DNA of 64,000 nt from Amycolatopsis sp. 195334CR (GTDB taxonomy: Bacteria; Actinomycetota; Actinomycetes; Mycobacteriales; Pseudonocardiaceae). The stretch lies in NCBI RefSeq assembly GCF_017309385.1, contig NZ_JAFJMJ010000002.1, positions 682,001 through 746,000 on the forward strand, in the 5' to 3' direction. Numbering within the stretch: position 1 is the stretch's first letter; each line of letters starts with the position of its first letter. Below, one piece after another: positions 25,707 through 33,395 of this stretch. The notes under the pieces are model-generated. The model worked only from the letters and a program-made list of their open reading frames with translations. It did no database searches and was not told the origin of the DNA. A program made the position numbers and the translations under genes.

Positions 25707-26638
25707 GCGGGGTACTGGTGCTGCGCGCGCTCGGGCTCGGGGATCTGCTGGTCGCCGTGCCCGCGCTGCGCGGGCTGCGGCGCGCGTTCCCCGGCGAACG
25801 GATCACGCTGGCCGCGCCCGAACAGTTCCGCGACCTGCTTTCCGAGGTCGTGGACGAGGTGCTGCCGACGTCGGGGCTCGGCGCGTTGCGTGCCCCGCCC
25901 GAGCGTCCTTCGGTGCTGGTCAACCTGCACGGCAGCGGGCCGGAAAGCCTCGCGGATCTCGACGCGGTGGCTGAGGGCGCACCGGTGCTGACCCACGCCC
26001 ACCCCGCCTTCCCGCACCACCAAGGTCCACAGTGGATCGAAGACCAGCCGGAACGGGTGCGCTGGTGCCGGTTGCTGGCCCACTACGGGATCGACGCGGA
26101 CCCTGACGAACTGGGCATCGCGCGACCCGGCGAACCGAGCCCGGCCCCCGGCGCGGTGGTGGTGCACCCGGGGGCCGCCTTCGCTGCCCGGCGCTGGCCC
26201 GCCGCGCGGTTTTCCGCCGTCGCCAGGGAATTGGCGGCGACCGGGTGGCGCGTGGTGATCACCGGTTCGGCGGCGGAGCGGGAGCTGGCCGAGGAAGTGG
26301 CCGCGGGCGCCGGGCTCGGCCCCGGCGCGGTTTTCGCCGGGCGGACCGATCTCCGGACGCTGACCGCCCTGGTTTCCGAGGCGTGCCTGCTGGTCTGCGG
26401 GGACACCGGGGTGGCGCACCTGGCCACCGCCCGCGGCACCGCCTCGGTCCTGCTGTTCGGGCCCACGCCGCCGTCGCGGTGGGGGCCACCACCCGGCCGG
26501 CCGGAGCACGTCGTGCTCTGGCCGGGCACCACCGGCGACCCGTTCGCCGCCCGCCCGGACCCCGGCCTGCTGCGGATCGAGGTCCCCGACGTGGTGTCGG
26601 CCGCCCGGCTGGCACTGGGAGGTGTGCGTGATGGCTGA
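25703..26638 (+). CDS. GT9 heptosyltransferase-like glycosyltransferase (second)
   Basis: A 311-residue second GT9 protein: VLVLRALGLGDLLVAVPALRGLRRAF, then VVVHPGAAFAARRWPAARFSAVAREL, then LLVCGDTGVAHLATARGTASVLLFGPTPPSRWGPP. It is clearly a different subgroup from the first GT9 gene (a GLGD loop in place of NLGD, different C-terminus), so two distinct heptose or related sugar transfers are likely. Overlaps the SDR upstream by 4 and ugd downstream by 8 bases. Confidence 0.87.
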   Translation: MSGVLVLRALGLGDLLVAVPALRGLRRAFPGERITLAAPEQFRDLLSEVVDEVLPTSGLGALRAPPERPSVLVNLHGSGPESLADLDAVAEGAPVLTHAHPAFPHHQGPQWIEDQPERVRWCRLLAHYGIDADPDELGIARPGEPSPAPGAVVVHPGAAFAARRWPAARFSAVARELAATGWRVVITGSAAERELAEEVAAGAGLGPGAVFAGRTDLRTLTALVSEACLLVCGDTGVAHLATARGTASVLLFGPTPPSRWGPPPGRPEHVVLWPGTTGDPFAARPDPGLLRIEVPDVVSAARLALGGVRDG

Positions 26639-27929
26639 GCGTCCGGTCGGGGTGGTCGGGGCCGGGTACGTCGGCCTGACCACCGCCGCCTGCCTGGCCC
26701 ACCTGGGGCACCGGGTGACCTGCACGGAGATCGACGAGTCCAAAGTGGACAAACTGGGCCGCGGTGAGGTGCCGATCAGCGAACCCGGCCTGGCCGAGCT
26801 GGTCGCCGAGGGACTCGGCACCGGGCGGCTGCGGTTCACCACCTCGGCCGCCGGACTGCGGGACGCCGAAGTCGTCTTCGTCTGCGTGCCGACGCCGATG
26901 GGGGAGCGGGGCGAAGCGGACCTGAGCGCGCTGGAGTCGGCGCTGCGGGACCTGGGCGCGCGGCTCGCGCCCGGTACCGTGCTGGTGCTCAAGTCGACCG
27001 TGCCGGTGGGCACCACCGCCCGCGTGCCCGAGCTGACCGGCCGCGACGACCTCCCGGCGGTGAGCAATCCCGAGTTCCTGCGCGAGGGGTTCGCCGTGCG
27101 GGACTTCCTCGAACCCGACCGGATCGTGCTCGGCGGCGACCAGGGACTGGACCGGGTGGCGGCGTTGTACACCGCGCTGGACGCCCCGGTGATCCGCACC
27201 AACGCGGCGAGCGCCGAACTCGGGAAGTACGCCAGCAACGCCTTTCTCGCGTTGAAGCTGTCCTACGCCAACGAACTGGCCGAGCTGTGCGAACAGGTCG
27301 GCGCGGACGTCCGGCAGGTGACCACGACGATGGGGCTCGACGACCGGATCGGCCCGGCCTTCCTGCGGCCCGGCCCCGGCTGGGGCGGGTCCTGCCTGCC
27401 GAAGGACGTGGCGGCGCTGCGGCGGTCCGCGAGCGACCGCGGCCTGCGGTTCGGGTTGCTGCGGGCCGCCGAGCGCACCAACACCGCCCAGCACGAGCGG
27501 ATCGTCGGCAAGGTCCAGGAACTGCTCACCGGCTCGCCCTACGGCTCACCGGCCGGCGCCAGGATCGGCCTGCTCGGCCTGACCTTCAAGGCGGGCACCG
27601 ACGATCTGCGGGATTCACCGGCACTGGCGATCGCCGCCCGGCTCGCCGCGCGGGGCGCGGTGCTGACCGGGTACGACCCCGCGGTGCCCGCGGCCAGGGG
27701 CGGCCCGCTCGCCGACGTGCACGTGGTGGACGACCCGTTGCTGGTGGCCAAGGACGCCGCCGCACTGGTGGTGCTCACCGAATGGCCCGAGTTCCGCGAA
27801 CTGGACTGGGCGCAGCTGGCCCAGCTCGCCGAGCGCCCCGCGGTGGTCGACACCCGGAACCTGCTGGACGCCGAACGCCTGGCGGGGCACGGGTTCACCT
27901 GCCGGGGCCTCGGCGTCCCGATCGGATGA
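26631..27929 (+). CDS. ugd: UDP-glucose 6-dehydrogenase
   Basis: A 432-residue enzyme oxidising UDP-glucose twice to UDP-glucuronate with NAD+. The N-terminal Rossmann motif is VGVVGAGYVGLTTAACLA; KSTVPVGTT, NPEFLREGFAVRDFL and the active-site cysteine in GPGWGGSCLPKD are all present, with the C-terminal LGLTFKAGTDDLRDSPA. The ATG at 26631 lies 8 bases after GGGAGGT and is preferred to the GTG at 26622. Its product would feed the UXS-like epimerase at 13029. Confidence 0.94.
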   Translation: MAERPVGVVGAGYVGLTTAACLAHLGHRVTCTEIDESKVDKLGRGEVPISEPGLAELVAEGLGTGRLRFTTSAAGLRDAEVVFVCVPTPMGERGEADLSALESALRDLGARLAPGTVLVLKSTVPVGTTARVPELTGRDDLPAVSNPEFLREGFAVRDFLEPDRIVLGGDQGLDRVAALYTALDAPVIRTNAASAELGKYASNAFLALKLSYANELAELCEQVGADVRQVTTTMGLDDRIGPAFLRPGPGWGGSCLPKDVAALRRSASDRGLRFGLLRAAERTNTAQHERIVGKVQELLTGSPYGSPAGARIGLLGLTFKAGTDDLRDSPALAIAARLAARGAVLTGYDPAVPAARGGPLADVHVVDDPLLVAKDAAALVVLTEWPEFRELDWAQLAQLAERPAVVDTRNLLDAERLAGHGFTCRGLGVPIG

Positions 27930-27938
27930 GGAGAGTCC

Positions 27939-29210
27939 ATGCCCAAGATCAGCGAACTGCTCACCACCGCCCGGCAGGCCCAGCGGGGCTGGGCCGCCAC
28001 CCCGGTCACCGAGCGGGGTGCCGCGTTGCGGGCGGCCGCCGCGGCCCTGCGGGAGCGGGTGGGGGAACTGGCCAAGGCCAACGAATCCGACACCGGCCGC
28101 CCGGAAACCGAAGCGGCCGAGGGGGTGCTCGCCGGGGCCGGGACGCTGGAGCAGTACGCCGAACTGGGCCCGGCGCACCGCGGCCGCACGTTGCGCGGTG
28201 ACCTGTCGGCGACGGACTTCATGGTGCCCGAACCCCGGGGCGTGGTGGTCGCGCTGACGCCGTGGAACGACCCGGTGGCCGTCTCGTGCGGGCTGCTCGG
28301 CGCGGCACTGGTCACCGGGAACGCGGTGGTGCACAAGCCGAGCGAGCGCGCACCGCTGACCGGCGCGCTGCTCGGCGAGATCCTCGAGGACTGCCTCCCG
28401 GACGGCGTGCTGCGCACCGTGCCCGGTGACGGGCTGGTCGGCGCGGAGCTGGCCGGGCACCACGGGGTCGACCTGGTCGCGCACGTGGGCAGCGTCCGCG
28501 CCGGGCGCGCGATCGCGCTGGCCACCGCGCGCACCGGGGCGAAGGCGTTGCTGGAGAACGGCGGCAACGATCCGCTGGTGGTCGACGGGGACGTCGATCC
28601 GGCCTGGGCGGCGGGTCAGGCGGCGCTGGGCGCGTTCGCCAACTCCGGGCAGATCTGCGTCGCGGTGGAACGGATCTACGTGCACGAGGCCATCGCCGAG
28701 CCGTTCCTGGCGGCGCTGGCGGTCGAAGCCCGTTCGCGCGGTCTGCTCCCGCTGGTGGACAACCGGCAGCGCGACGAGGTCGACGCGCACGTCCGCGACG
28801 CGGTGGCGAACGGTGCCCGGCTGGTGACCGGCGGGGAGCCGCCCGCGGGCCCGCAGTACCCGGCCACCGTGCTCACCGGCTGCACCGGAGCGCTGCGCGT
28901 GATGCGGGAGGAGACGTTCGGCCCGGTCGCGCCGGTGCAGGTGGTCCGCGACTTCGACGAGGGCATGGCCGAAGCGGCCACCGGCGAGTACGGGCTCGCG
29001 GCCACCGTGCTGACCCGGTCGATGGCGCACGCGCAGCGGGCGTGGCGTGAACTGCCCGTGGGCACGGTGAAGGTGAACTCCGTCTTCGGCGGTGCGCCCG
29101 GCGGTGCGGCCGAGCCGCGAGGCGTCAGCGGCAACGGTTTCGGCTACGGCCCGGAACTCCTCGACGAGATGACCACGACGAAGGTGGTGCACCTCGAAGC
29201 CGCGCCATGA
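27939..29210 (+). CDS. Aldehyde dehydrogenase
   Basis: A 423-residue NAD(P)-dependent aldehyde dehydrogenase, last gene of the cluster and 9 bases after ugd. The catalytic Cys is in FANSGQICVAVERIYVH, the general-base Glu in LLENGGNDPLVVDGD, and the N-terminal ALTPWNDPVAVS and ETFGPVAPV segments are typical. It is about 50 residues shorter than common ALDHs, trimmed at the N-terminus. LENGGND replaces the usual LELGGK, so the subfamily is unusual. A role in oxidising a sugar aldehyde is only inferred from context. Confidence 0.88.
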   Translation: MPKISELLTTARQAQRGWAATPVTERGAALRAAAAALRERVGELAKANESDTGRPETEAAEGVLAGAGTLEQYAELGPAHRGRTLRGDLSATDFMVPEPRGVVVALTPWNDPVAVSCGLLGAALVTGNAVVHKPSERAPLTGALLGEILEDCLPDGVLRTVPGDGLVGAELAGHHGVDLVAHVGSVRAGRAIALATARTGAKALLENGGNDPLVVDGDVDPAWAAGQAALGAFANSGQICVAVERIYVHEAIAEPFLAALAVEARSRGLLPLVDNRQRDEVDAHVRDAVANGARLVTGGEPPAGPQYPATVLTGCTGALRVMREETFGPVAPVQVVRDFDEGMAEAATGEYGLAATVLTRSMAHAQRAWRELPVGTVKVNSVFGGAPGGAAEPRGVSGNGFGYGPELLDEMTTTKVVHLEAAP

Positions 29211-29218
29211 TCGAGCTC

Positions 29219-29603
29219 GCCGTGGCGGTCGGACGGGGGCGTGCGCCGTCCGCGGCGGGCCGTGATGGTGCCCTCGGCCTGGCCGATCAGGCCTTGCCGG
29301 TCCAGCGCAACGGGATCCGTTCGGGTTCGGCCCGGCTGACCGCGTCGGTCTCGGCGATGGCCAGCGAAGCGTGCGTGGCCGGCAGCAGCACCAGGTTCGG
29401 GTCCACCTCGGCCAGTCCGCCCGGCCTGCTGGAGTAGAGCGGACCGCAGTGCAGCGTTGCCTCACCACCGCACGCAGTTCCGTGCCCACCTCGCCCACCG
29501 CCGCGGGATCGAGATCGCCCCTGAGCCCCACCACCACCGCGGCATCCGCCGACACGTCCGCGCGCCTTGTCATCTCCACCCCGCCGTCGGGCCCAACCGT
29601 CAC
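29219..29603 (-). pseudogene. Decayed STAS-GAF-ANTAR regulator (copy A)
   Basis: Minus strand shows, in order, an N-terminal STAS-like start (ADAAVVVGLRGDLDPAAVGEVGTELRAVV), then a jump directly to PLYSSRPGGLAEVDPNLVLLPATHASLAIAETDAVSRAE, the late GAF/ANTAR linker, then in a shifted frame LDRQGLIGQAEGTITARRG, an eroded ANTAR start. Most of STAS, nearly all of GAF and the end of ANTAR are missing. It matches the similarly broken gene at 42217-43184 segment by segment, so the two share an ancestor. Confidence 0.75.
29230..29252 (+). terminator. Possible terminator of glycan cluster
   Basis: CGGACGG (29230-29236) and CCGTCCG (29246-29252) form a 7-bp stem with a 9-base loop, 20 bases after the aldehyde dehydrogenase stop. 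Modest strength; it lies within the decayed regulator. Confidence 0.4.
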
Positions 29604-29696
29604 GAGGACTCGCGCGAGCTACGCGAGCGCGGTCGCGGAAGGCGGAAAACCCGGCGCCCCAGGGGCTTTCGCCCGTTCCGGTGAGGGCTCAGGCGG

Positions 29697-29723
29697 TGTC
29701 CGGCAAGTCAGGCTCGCCGGACA
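29697..29723 (-). terminator. Terminator of SDR-DUF2795 operon
   Basis: TGTCCGGC (29697-29704) pairs with GCCGGACA (29716-29723) around an 11-base loop, 5 bases beyond the stop codon of the 54-residue gene on the minus strand. Confidence 0.6.
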
Positions 29724-29727
29724 TCGC

Positions 29728-29892
29728 CTACGCGGGGTCCATCCCGCCGCGGTCGCCGTCGGGGTCGTCCAGGTCCTCGTCCGCGGGACCGGGGTGCTGG
29801 TCGCGGTAGGTCGGCTCGGTGTGCTCATCGCCGATGTCCGCGTCCTCCTCCATGCTCTCGGCCGTCACCGGGTCGATCTCCGGGGTGCTCAT
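29728..29892 (-). CDS. Small acidic hypothetical protein, 54 residues
   Basis: MSTPEIDPVTAESMEEDADIG... is a strongly acidic, probably disordered 54-residue protein rich in Asp, Glu, Pro and Gly (ends DDPDGDRGGMDPA). Its ATG overlaps the stop of the DUF2795 gene by 4 bases (ATGA), which supports translation. Family not recognised. Confidence 0.55.
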   Translation of the reverse strand: MSTPEIDPVTAESMEEDADIGDEHTEPTYRDQHPGPADEDLDDPDGDRGGMDPA

Positions 29893-30065
29893 TTCGCCTC
29901 CAGTTCGCGGTGGACGGTGTCGTAGCAGTCGTACTCCCGCTCGGGCAGCGTGCCCAGCCGTCCGATCACCTGGTCGCCTGCCCCTTCGGCGGTGGCGGCA
30001 CGCAGGAGTTCGGCGCGGTCGCACGGGTAACGGACGCCGGTCAGGTAGCTCTGCACCTCGGGCAT
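29889..30065 (-). CDS. DUF2795 family protein
   Basis: A 58-residue single-domain protein: MPEVQSYLTGVRYPCDRAELLRAATAEGAGDQVIGRLGTLPEREY. This is the DUF2795 pattern, a small helical domain of unknown function frequent in actinobacterial stress regions. Start ATG at 30065 is chosen because GGAGGA lies just upstream and the conserved domain begins there; an in-frame ATG at 30080 is also possible. It follows the SDR by 11 bases in one operon. Confidence 0.8.
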   Translation of the reverse strand: MPEVQSYLTGVRYPCDRAELLRAATAEGAGDQVIGRLGTLPEREYDCYDTVHRELEAK

Positions 30066-30076
30066 GTCTCCTCCTT

Positions 30077-30880
30077 TCATTCGGCGGCGGAGCCGGGTTC
30101 GGACATCCGGCGGTGCTGCCGGGCCACGGCCGGGTCGGGCAGGACGTTGCCCGCGGCCGCCTGGACCTTGTTCTTCGGCGAGCCGGCCACCACGTGGTCC
30201 TCACCGGCCATCAGCGCGTCGTACCCCTGCTTGGCGACCACCGCCGCGCTGTCCTTGTCGCCCGCGCCGACCTTGGTGTCGAGCATGTCCGCGCGGTCGA
30301 AGAACTCGGTCTCGGTGGGGCCGGGCATCAGCGTGGTCACCGTGACCCCGGTCTCGCGCAGTTCCTCGCGCAGCGCTTCGGCGAACGACTTGAGGAATGC
30401 CTTCGACGCGTTGTAGACGGACTGGAACGGTCCCGGCGCGGTGGCGGCGACCGAGGAGGTGAACAGCACGCGGCCCGAACCGCGCTCGGTCATCGGCGGC
30501 AGCAGCCGGTGGGCCAGGTGCACCGAGGAACGCACGTTGAGGTCCACCACGGCCAGGTTGTCCTCCAGCGAGGTGCCGCCGACGAAGGCGCCACCCGCAC
30601 CGACCCCGGCGTTCAGCGCGAGCGCGGCCACCGGGCGGCCGCTCGCCGCGACCTCGTCCGCCAGCTTGTCCACTCCCCCCTCGGTGGCGAGATCGGCCCG
30701 CACGGTGTCCACGCGGGTCCCGAATTCGCGTACTTCTTCCGCGGCGGCGACCAGTTCATCGTCTTCGGCGGTCACCAGCACGTCGAAACCGTGCTTGGCG
30801 AACTGCTTGGCCAGTTCGAGCCCGATCCCGCTGGACGCGCCGGTCACCACGGCATAGGGCTTGCCCATCGTCGAGTTCAT
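30077..30880 (-). CDS. Short-chain dehydrogenase
   Basis: A 267-residue classical SDR. Cofactor site AVVTGASSGIGLELAKQF (about 10-27), NAG motif LALNAGVGAGG, catalytic SSVAATAPGPFQSVYNASKAFLKSF (Ser, YxxxK) and the PGPTETEF loop. The C-terminal tail (VAGSPKNKVQAAAGNVLPDPAVARQHRRMSEPG) is seen in stress-associated SDRs next to DUF2795 genes. It heads a three-gene operon and starts 9 bases after the -10 box of a GTGT-N16-GGGTAG promoter. Substrate unknown. Confidence 0.88.
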   Translation of the reverse strand: MNSTMGKPYAVVTGASSGIGLELAKQFAKHGFDVLVTAEDDELVAAAEEVREFGTRVDTVRADLATEGGVDKLADEVAASGRPVAALALNAGVGAGGAFVGGTSLEDNLAVVDLNVRSSVHLAHRLLPPMTERGSGRVLFTSSVAATAPGPFQSVYNASKAFLKSFAEALREELRETGVTVTTLMPGPTETEFFDRADMLDTKVGAGDKDSAAVVAKQGYDALMAGEDHVVAGSPKNKVQAAAGNVLPDPAVARQHRRMSEPGSAAE

Positions 30881-30889
30881 GCCCTTCGG

Positions 30890-30915
30890 CTACCCGTCGG
30901 CGGGCCCCCCGACAC
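30890..30915 (-). promoter_or_regulatory. Stress-sigma-type promoter of SDR operon
   Basis: Minus strand GTGT (30915-30912), 16-base spacer, GGGTAG (30895-30890), 9 bases before the SDR ATG. It overlaps the 3' end of the upstream 63-residue gene. Confidence 0.45.
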
Positions 30916-31081
30916 CCGCCCGCGGGTCGGCGCGGTGACGCGGGCAGGCGGTGCACACCATGGTCTGGCCGATCGCGGTGCCGTTGTCCGCCACCAGCCG
31001 GGCGACGTGCAGGGTCGGGTGACCGCAGTGCTCGCACGGCAGGGCGGCGCTTTCGGGGTCGATCTGGAGGCGGGTGCTCAT
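30890..31081 (-). CDS. Small zinc-ribbon-like hypothetical protein, 63 residues
   Basis: MSTRLQIDPESAALPCEHCGHPTLHVARLVADNG... contains two CxxC pairs (CEHC and CTAC) separated by about 27 residues, with an adjacent His, the arrangement of a zinc ribbon. It could bind Zn and nucleic acid or protein. Family not named. It has its own GGCT-N15-GGGTAG promoter 39 bases upstream. Confidence 0.65.
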   Translation of the reverse strand: MSTRLQIDPESAALPCEHCGHPTLHVARLVADNGTAIGQTMVCTACPRHRADPRAGVGGPADG

Positions 31082-31119
31082 CGTGTGCTGCCTTTCGCCG
31101 GTGTGGGGGAACCGGTCGG

Positions 31120-31144
31120 CTACCCGGCACGCCGCCGGATAGCC
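31120..31144 (-). promoter_or_regulatory. Stress-sigma-type promoter of zinc-ribbon gene
   Basis: Minus strand GGCT (31144-31141), 15-base spacer, GGGTAG (31125-31120), 39 bases before the ATG at 31081. Confidence 0.5.
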
Positions 31145-31183
31145 GCCAGCGCCGCGCGCGTCACCCGATCGGCGGTGCGGCGC

Positions 31184-31208
31184 GGTTCGGCCGGGCCAGG
31201 GCGGGTAC
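31184..31208 (+). promoter_or_regulatory. Stress-sigma-type promoter of region-4-like gene
   Basis: GGTT (31184-31187), 15-base spacer, GGGTAC (31203-31208), 42 bases before the ATG at 31251. Divergent from the promoter at 31120-31144. Confidence 0.65.
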
Positions 31209-31250
31209 CCGGGCCTGTTGGCGCCGACGTCGTGGGCGGAGCGTGGACCG

Positions 31251-31748
31251 ATGAGCAGTACCGCAGGATGGGCACCGCCGAGGTGGGGCTTCCGGTGGCC
31301 GCGCACCGGGCGCCACCCCGAATCCGATCGGCTGGCCGAGCTGGTCTGCCGGGTCACCGTGGGCATCGGCCTGCCCCGGCGCGACTCGGTCCGGATCTGC
31401 CGCCAGCTGCGCCGCGAAGGCCTCCTGCCGCGGTCACCCCGGCTGTCGCGGACCGAACGCGACGACGTGGTGGCGGCACTGCGCACCGCGCTGGAGTCGC
31501 GTGTGGACAAAGAGGTGCTGGACCAGGTGGTGGTGGACGCGGTCCTCCTCGATGAGTACCACACCCTGCCCGAGGCGCAGCGCGAAGTGCTGCGCGCGGT
31601 GCTCTGGGGCGGGCGCAGCGTGGACGAGCTCGCCGACGACCTCGACGTGTCCATCCTCGAAGTGCACGCCCGGCTGCGCGACGGCCTCCGCATGCTCACC
31701 TCGGGTGAACTCAACCGGACGGCGGACCTTCGAAATCCTCCGGGGTGA
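31251..31748 (+). CDS. Sigma-70 region 4-like helix-turn-helix protein without region 2
   Basis: A 165-residue protein. The C-terminal third (YHTLPEAQREVLRAVLWGGRSVDELADDLDVSILEVHARLRDGLRML) is a sigma-70 region 4-type HTH. The N-terminal part (RLAELVCRVTVGIGLPRRDSVRICRQLRREG) is helical but shows none of the region 2 core-binding or -10 recognition residues, so it is probably not a complete sigma factor. It may instead regulate through DNA or polymerase contact. The ATG at 31251 is chosen for its position after a stress-type promoter. Converges with and overlaps the bifunctional-nuclease gene by 38 bases. Confidence 0.65.
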   Translation: MSSTAGWAPPRWGFRWPRTGRHPESDRLAELVCRVTVGIGLPRRDSVRICRQLRREGLLPRSPRLSRTERDDVVAALRTALESRVDKEVLDQVVVDAVLLDEYHTLPEAQREVLRAVLWGGRSVDELADDLDVSILEVHARLRDGLRMLTSGELNRTADLRNPPG

Positions 31749-32199
31749 CCTCGTCGAGCTGCCCGCGGAACTCCGCGATCTGCTGCTCCGGGTCGTCCTC
31801 GACCACCTTCAATTCCGTCGCGGCCGTCGCCAGGACGGACTCGGCCACCTGAAGCGGTGCGTCGGCCCGCACGCCGATGGCCACGGCGTCGCTGGGCCGC
31901 GCCGAGACGCGCAGGCCGTTGTCGAGGACGAGTTCGGCGAAGAACACGTCCGCGTCCAGCGCCGTCACCTCCACGCACTGGACCTGCCTGCCGAAGGCGG
32001 CGAGCACCTGCCCGATCAGTTCGACCGTGTCCGGCCGGGCGTTGGCGAGTTGCTCGCACGCCGCGACCAGCGCGACCGCCTCGGGGGAACCGATCGAGAT
32101 CGGCAGCCACCGCCGCGCCCCGGAGATCTCCCGGAGCAGCATCACCGGGGTTTCGTGGGGCGGCAGGAGCGCGACCCCGTGCACGTGTACGGGGATCAA
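31711..32199 (-). CDS. Bifunctional nuclease (BFN/DUF151) family protein
   Basis: A 162-residue protein of the bifunctional nuclease family, some of whose plant and bacterial members show DNase/RNase activity. Family hallmarks are MLLREISGARRWLPISIGSPEAVALV near the N-terminus and DVFFAELVLDNGLRVSARPSDAVAIGVRADAPLQVAESVL in the middle. GGAGG lies just before the ATG at 32199. Physiological role in actinomycetes unknown. Confidence 0.87.
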   Translation of the reverse strand: MIPVHVHGVALLPPHETPVMLLREISGARRWLPISIGSPEAVALVAACEQLANARPDTVELIGQVLAAFGRQVQCVEVTALDADVFFAELVLDNGLRVSARPSDAVAIGVRADAPLQVAESVLATAATELKVVEDDPEQQIAEFRGQLDEVTPEDFEGPPSG

Positions 32200-32229
32200 C
32201 GGCGGACCTCCTCGGTTCGGCGGGACAAC

Positions 32230-32253
32230 ATCAATCGGGGTATCAATCGGGGT
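32230..32253. repeat. 12-bp perfect tandem duplication across epimerase stop
   Basis: ATCAATCGGGGT occurs at 32230-32241 and again immediately at 32242-32253. The second copy contains the last codons and stop of the minus-strand epimerase, so the first copy is a duplicated 3' end. It looks like a slippage event. Confidence 0.8.
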
Positions 32254-33232
32254 GCAGTGGCGGGGTGGCGTGGCCTTCCCCGCTGTGCAGCCCGGCGAGC
32301 AGTTCGCCGACCGCTTCCCAGGCGGTGACGCGGGGGACCCAGCCGAGCTGGTCCCTGGCCCGGCCGGTGTCCATCAACGGCAGCCTGGCCACCGTGTCGA
32401 ACAGGCCGGGATCGACCGGGAGCGCGCGGGCGTGCCAGGCACCCGCGAGCATCGTCCGCGCCACCGACCTCGGCAACCGGACGGTGCGCTTGCCCAGGTG
32501 GGCCGCCAGGCCCCGCGCGTCGATCGGCGGTTCGGCCGCCAGGTTGAACGCGCCCCGCACGGGCCGCAGCAGCGCGCGGCGGACCGCGTCGGCGACGTCG
32601 TCGGCGTGCACGACCTGCACCCGCAGCCCGGGAACGTCCGGCACGACGGGCAGCCACTCGGGCCGGATGAGTTGCCCCGGCACCAGCGGACCGGCGAAGA
32701 TGCGCCGCTGCTCCGGTGCGGCGGGCCGCTGGAACACGAACGCCGGGCGCAGCCGCACCACCCGCAGTTCCGGGTAGGCCCGCTCGAAGGCGTCCAGGCA
32801 ACGCTCCAAATAGGACTTCTCCCGCGGGTAGGCGGCACCGGGCCAGCCGTGGGTCGGCCAGTCCTCGGCCACGCGGTCGTCCTTCGGCCCGGGGGCGTAC
32901 GTGCCCACCGACGAGGCGTGGACCAGCGTCGCGCCGGCCCGTGCCGCGGCTTCGAACACCCGCAGGGAGCCGAGCACGTTCGCTTCCCAGGTCCGTTCCG
33001 GGTGCCGGGCGGGCTGGAACTGCCACGCCAGGTGCACCACCGCGTCGGCGCCGGTGAAGTCCGGTTCCTCGGTGGCCACGTCGATCTCGGCGAACTCGAC
33101 GCCTTCCGGCCGCCACGCCGGGCGCCGTCGCGCCAGCCCGGTCACCGAGGTCACCGCCGGTTCCCCGGCCAGCGCGCGGAGCACCGCCACGCCGAGATTG
33201 CCGGTCGCGCCGGTGACGATCACGTGGGACAT
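32243..33232 (-). CDS. NAD-dependent epimerase/dehydratase family protein
   Basis: A 329-residue extended/atypical SDR. Cofactor motif VIVTGATGNLGVAVLRAL at 4-21, acidic DIDVATEEPDF, HLAWQF, SSVGTYAPG and YPREKSYLE (YxxxK) are visible. It resembles the SDR family 5/9-type NAD-binding proteins used as nucleotide-sugar or quinone-reductase-like enzymes; substrate unknown. The ATG at 33232 is chosen over one at 33253 because the in-frame extension would overlap the -10 box of a near-perfect GTTT-N15-GGGTAC promoter. Confidence 0.83.
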   Translation of the reverse strand: MSHVIVTGATGNLGVAVLRALAGEPAVTSVTGLARRRPAWRPEGVEFAEIDVATEEPDFTGADAVVHLAWQFQPARHPERTWEANVLGSLRVFEAAARAGATLVHASSVGTYAPGPKDDRVAEDWPTHGWPGAAYPREKSYLERCLDAFERAYPELRVVRLRPAFVFQRPAAPEQRRIFAGPLVPGQLIRPEWLPVVPDVPGLRVQVVHADDVADAVRRALLRPVRGAFNLAAEPPIDARGLAAHLGKRTVRLPRSVARTMLAGAWHARALPVDPGLFDTVARLPLMDTGRARDQLGWVPRVTAWEAVGELLAGLHSGEGHATPPLHPD

Positions 33233-33241
33233 ACCCCTCCG

Positions 33242-33266
33242 GTACCCGGCCACGGCTCCGGCAAAC
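33242..33266 (-). promoter_or_regulatory. Stress-sigma-type promoter of epimerase gene
   Basis: Minus strand GTTT (33266-33263), 15-base spacer, GGGTAC (33247-33242), 9 bases before the ATG at 33232. One of the best matches in the window. Confidence 0.7.
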
Positions 33267-33359
33267 GAAGCCAGAACACCGGCCAGGAATCGCCGCGGTG
33301 GTTGCCGTGGCCGGGCGTGATCCGGTAGATCTGGCTGGCGATCGCGCGTTCACGACGAT

Positions 33360-33373
33360 TGACAACGTTGTCA
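33360..33373. promoter_or_regulatory. LacI-type operator
   Basis: TGACAACGTTGTCA is a 14-bp perfect palindrome with the central CG typical of LacI-family operators. It ends 22 bases before the start of the exported discoidin-domain gene and overlaps a possible -35 TTGACA at 33359-33364. No LacI gene lies beside it. Confidence 0.7.
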
Positions 33374-33395
33374 CCAAGGTCAGAGGTGGAGCACC

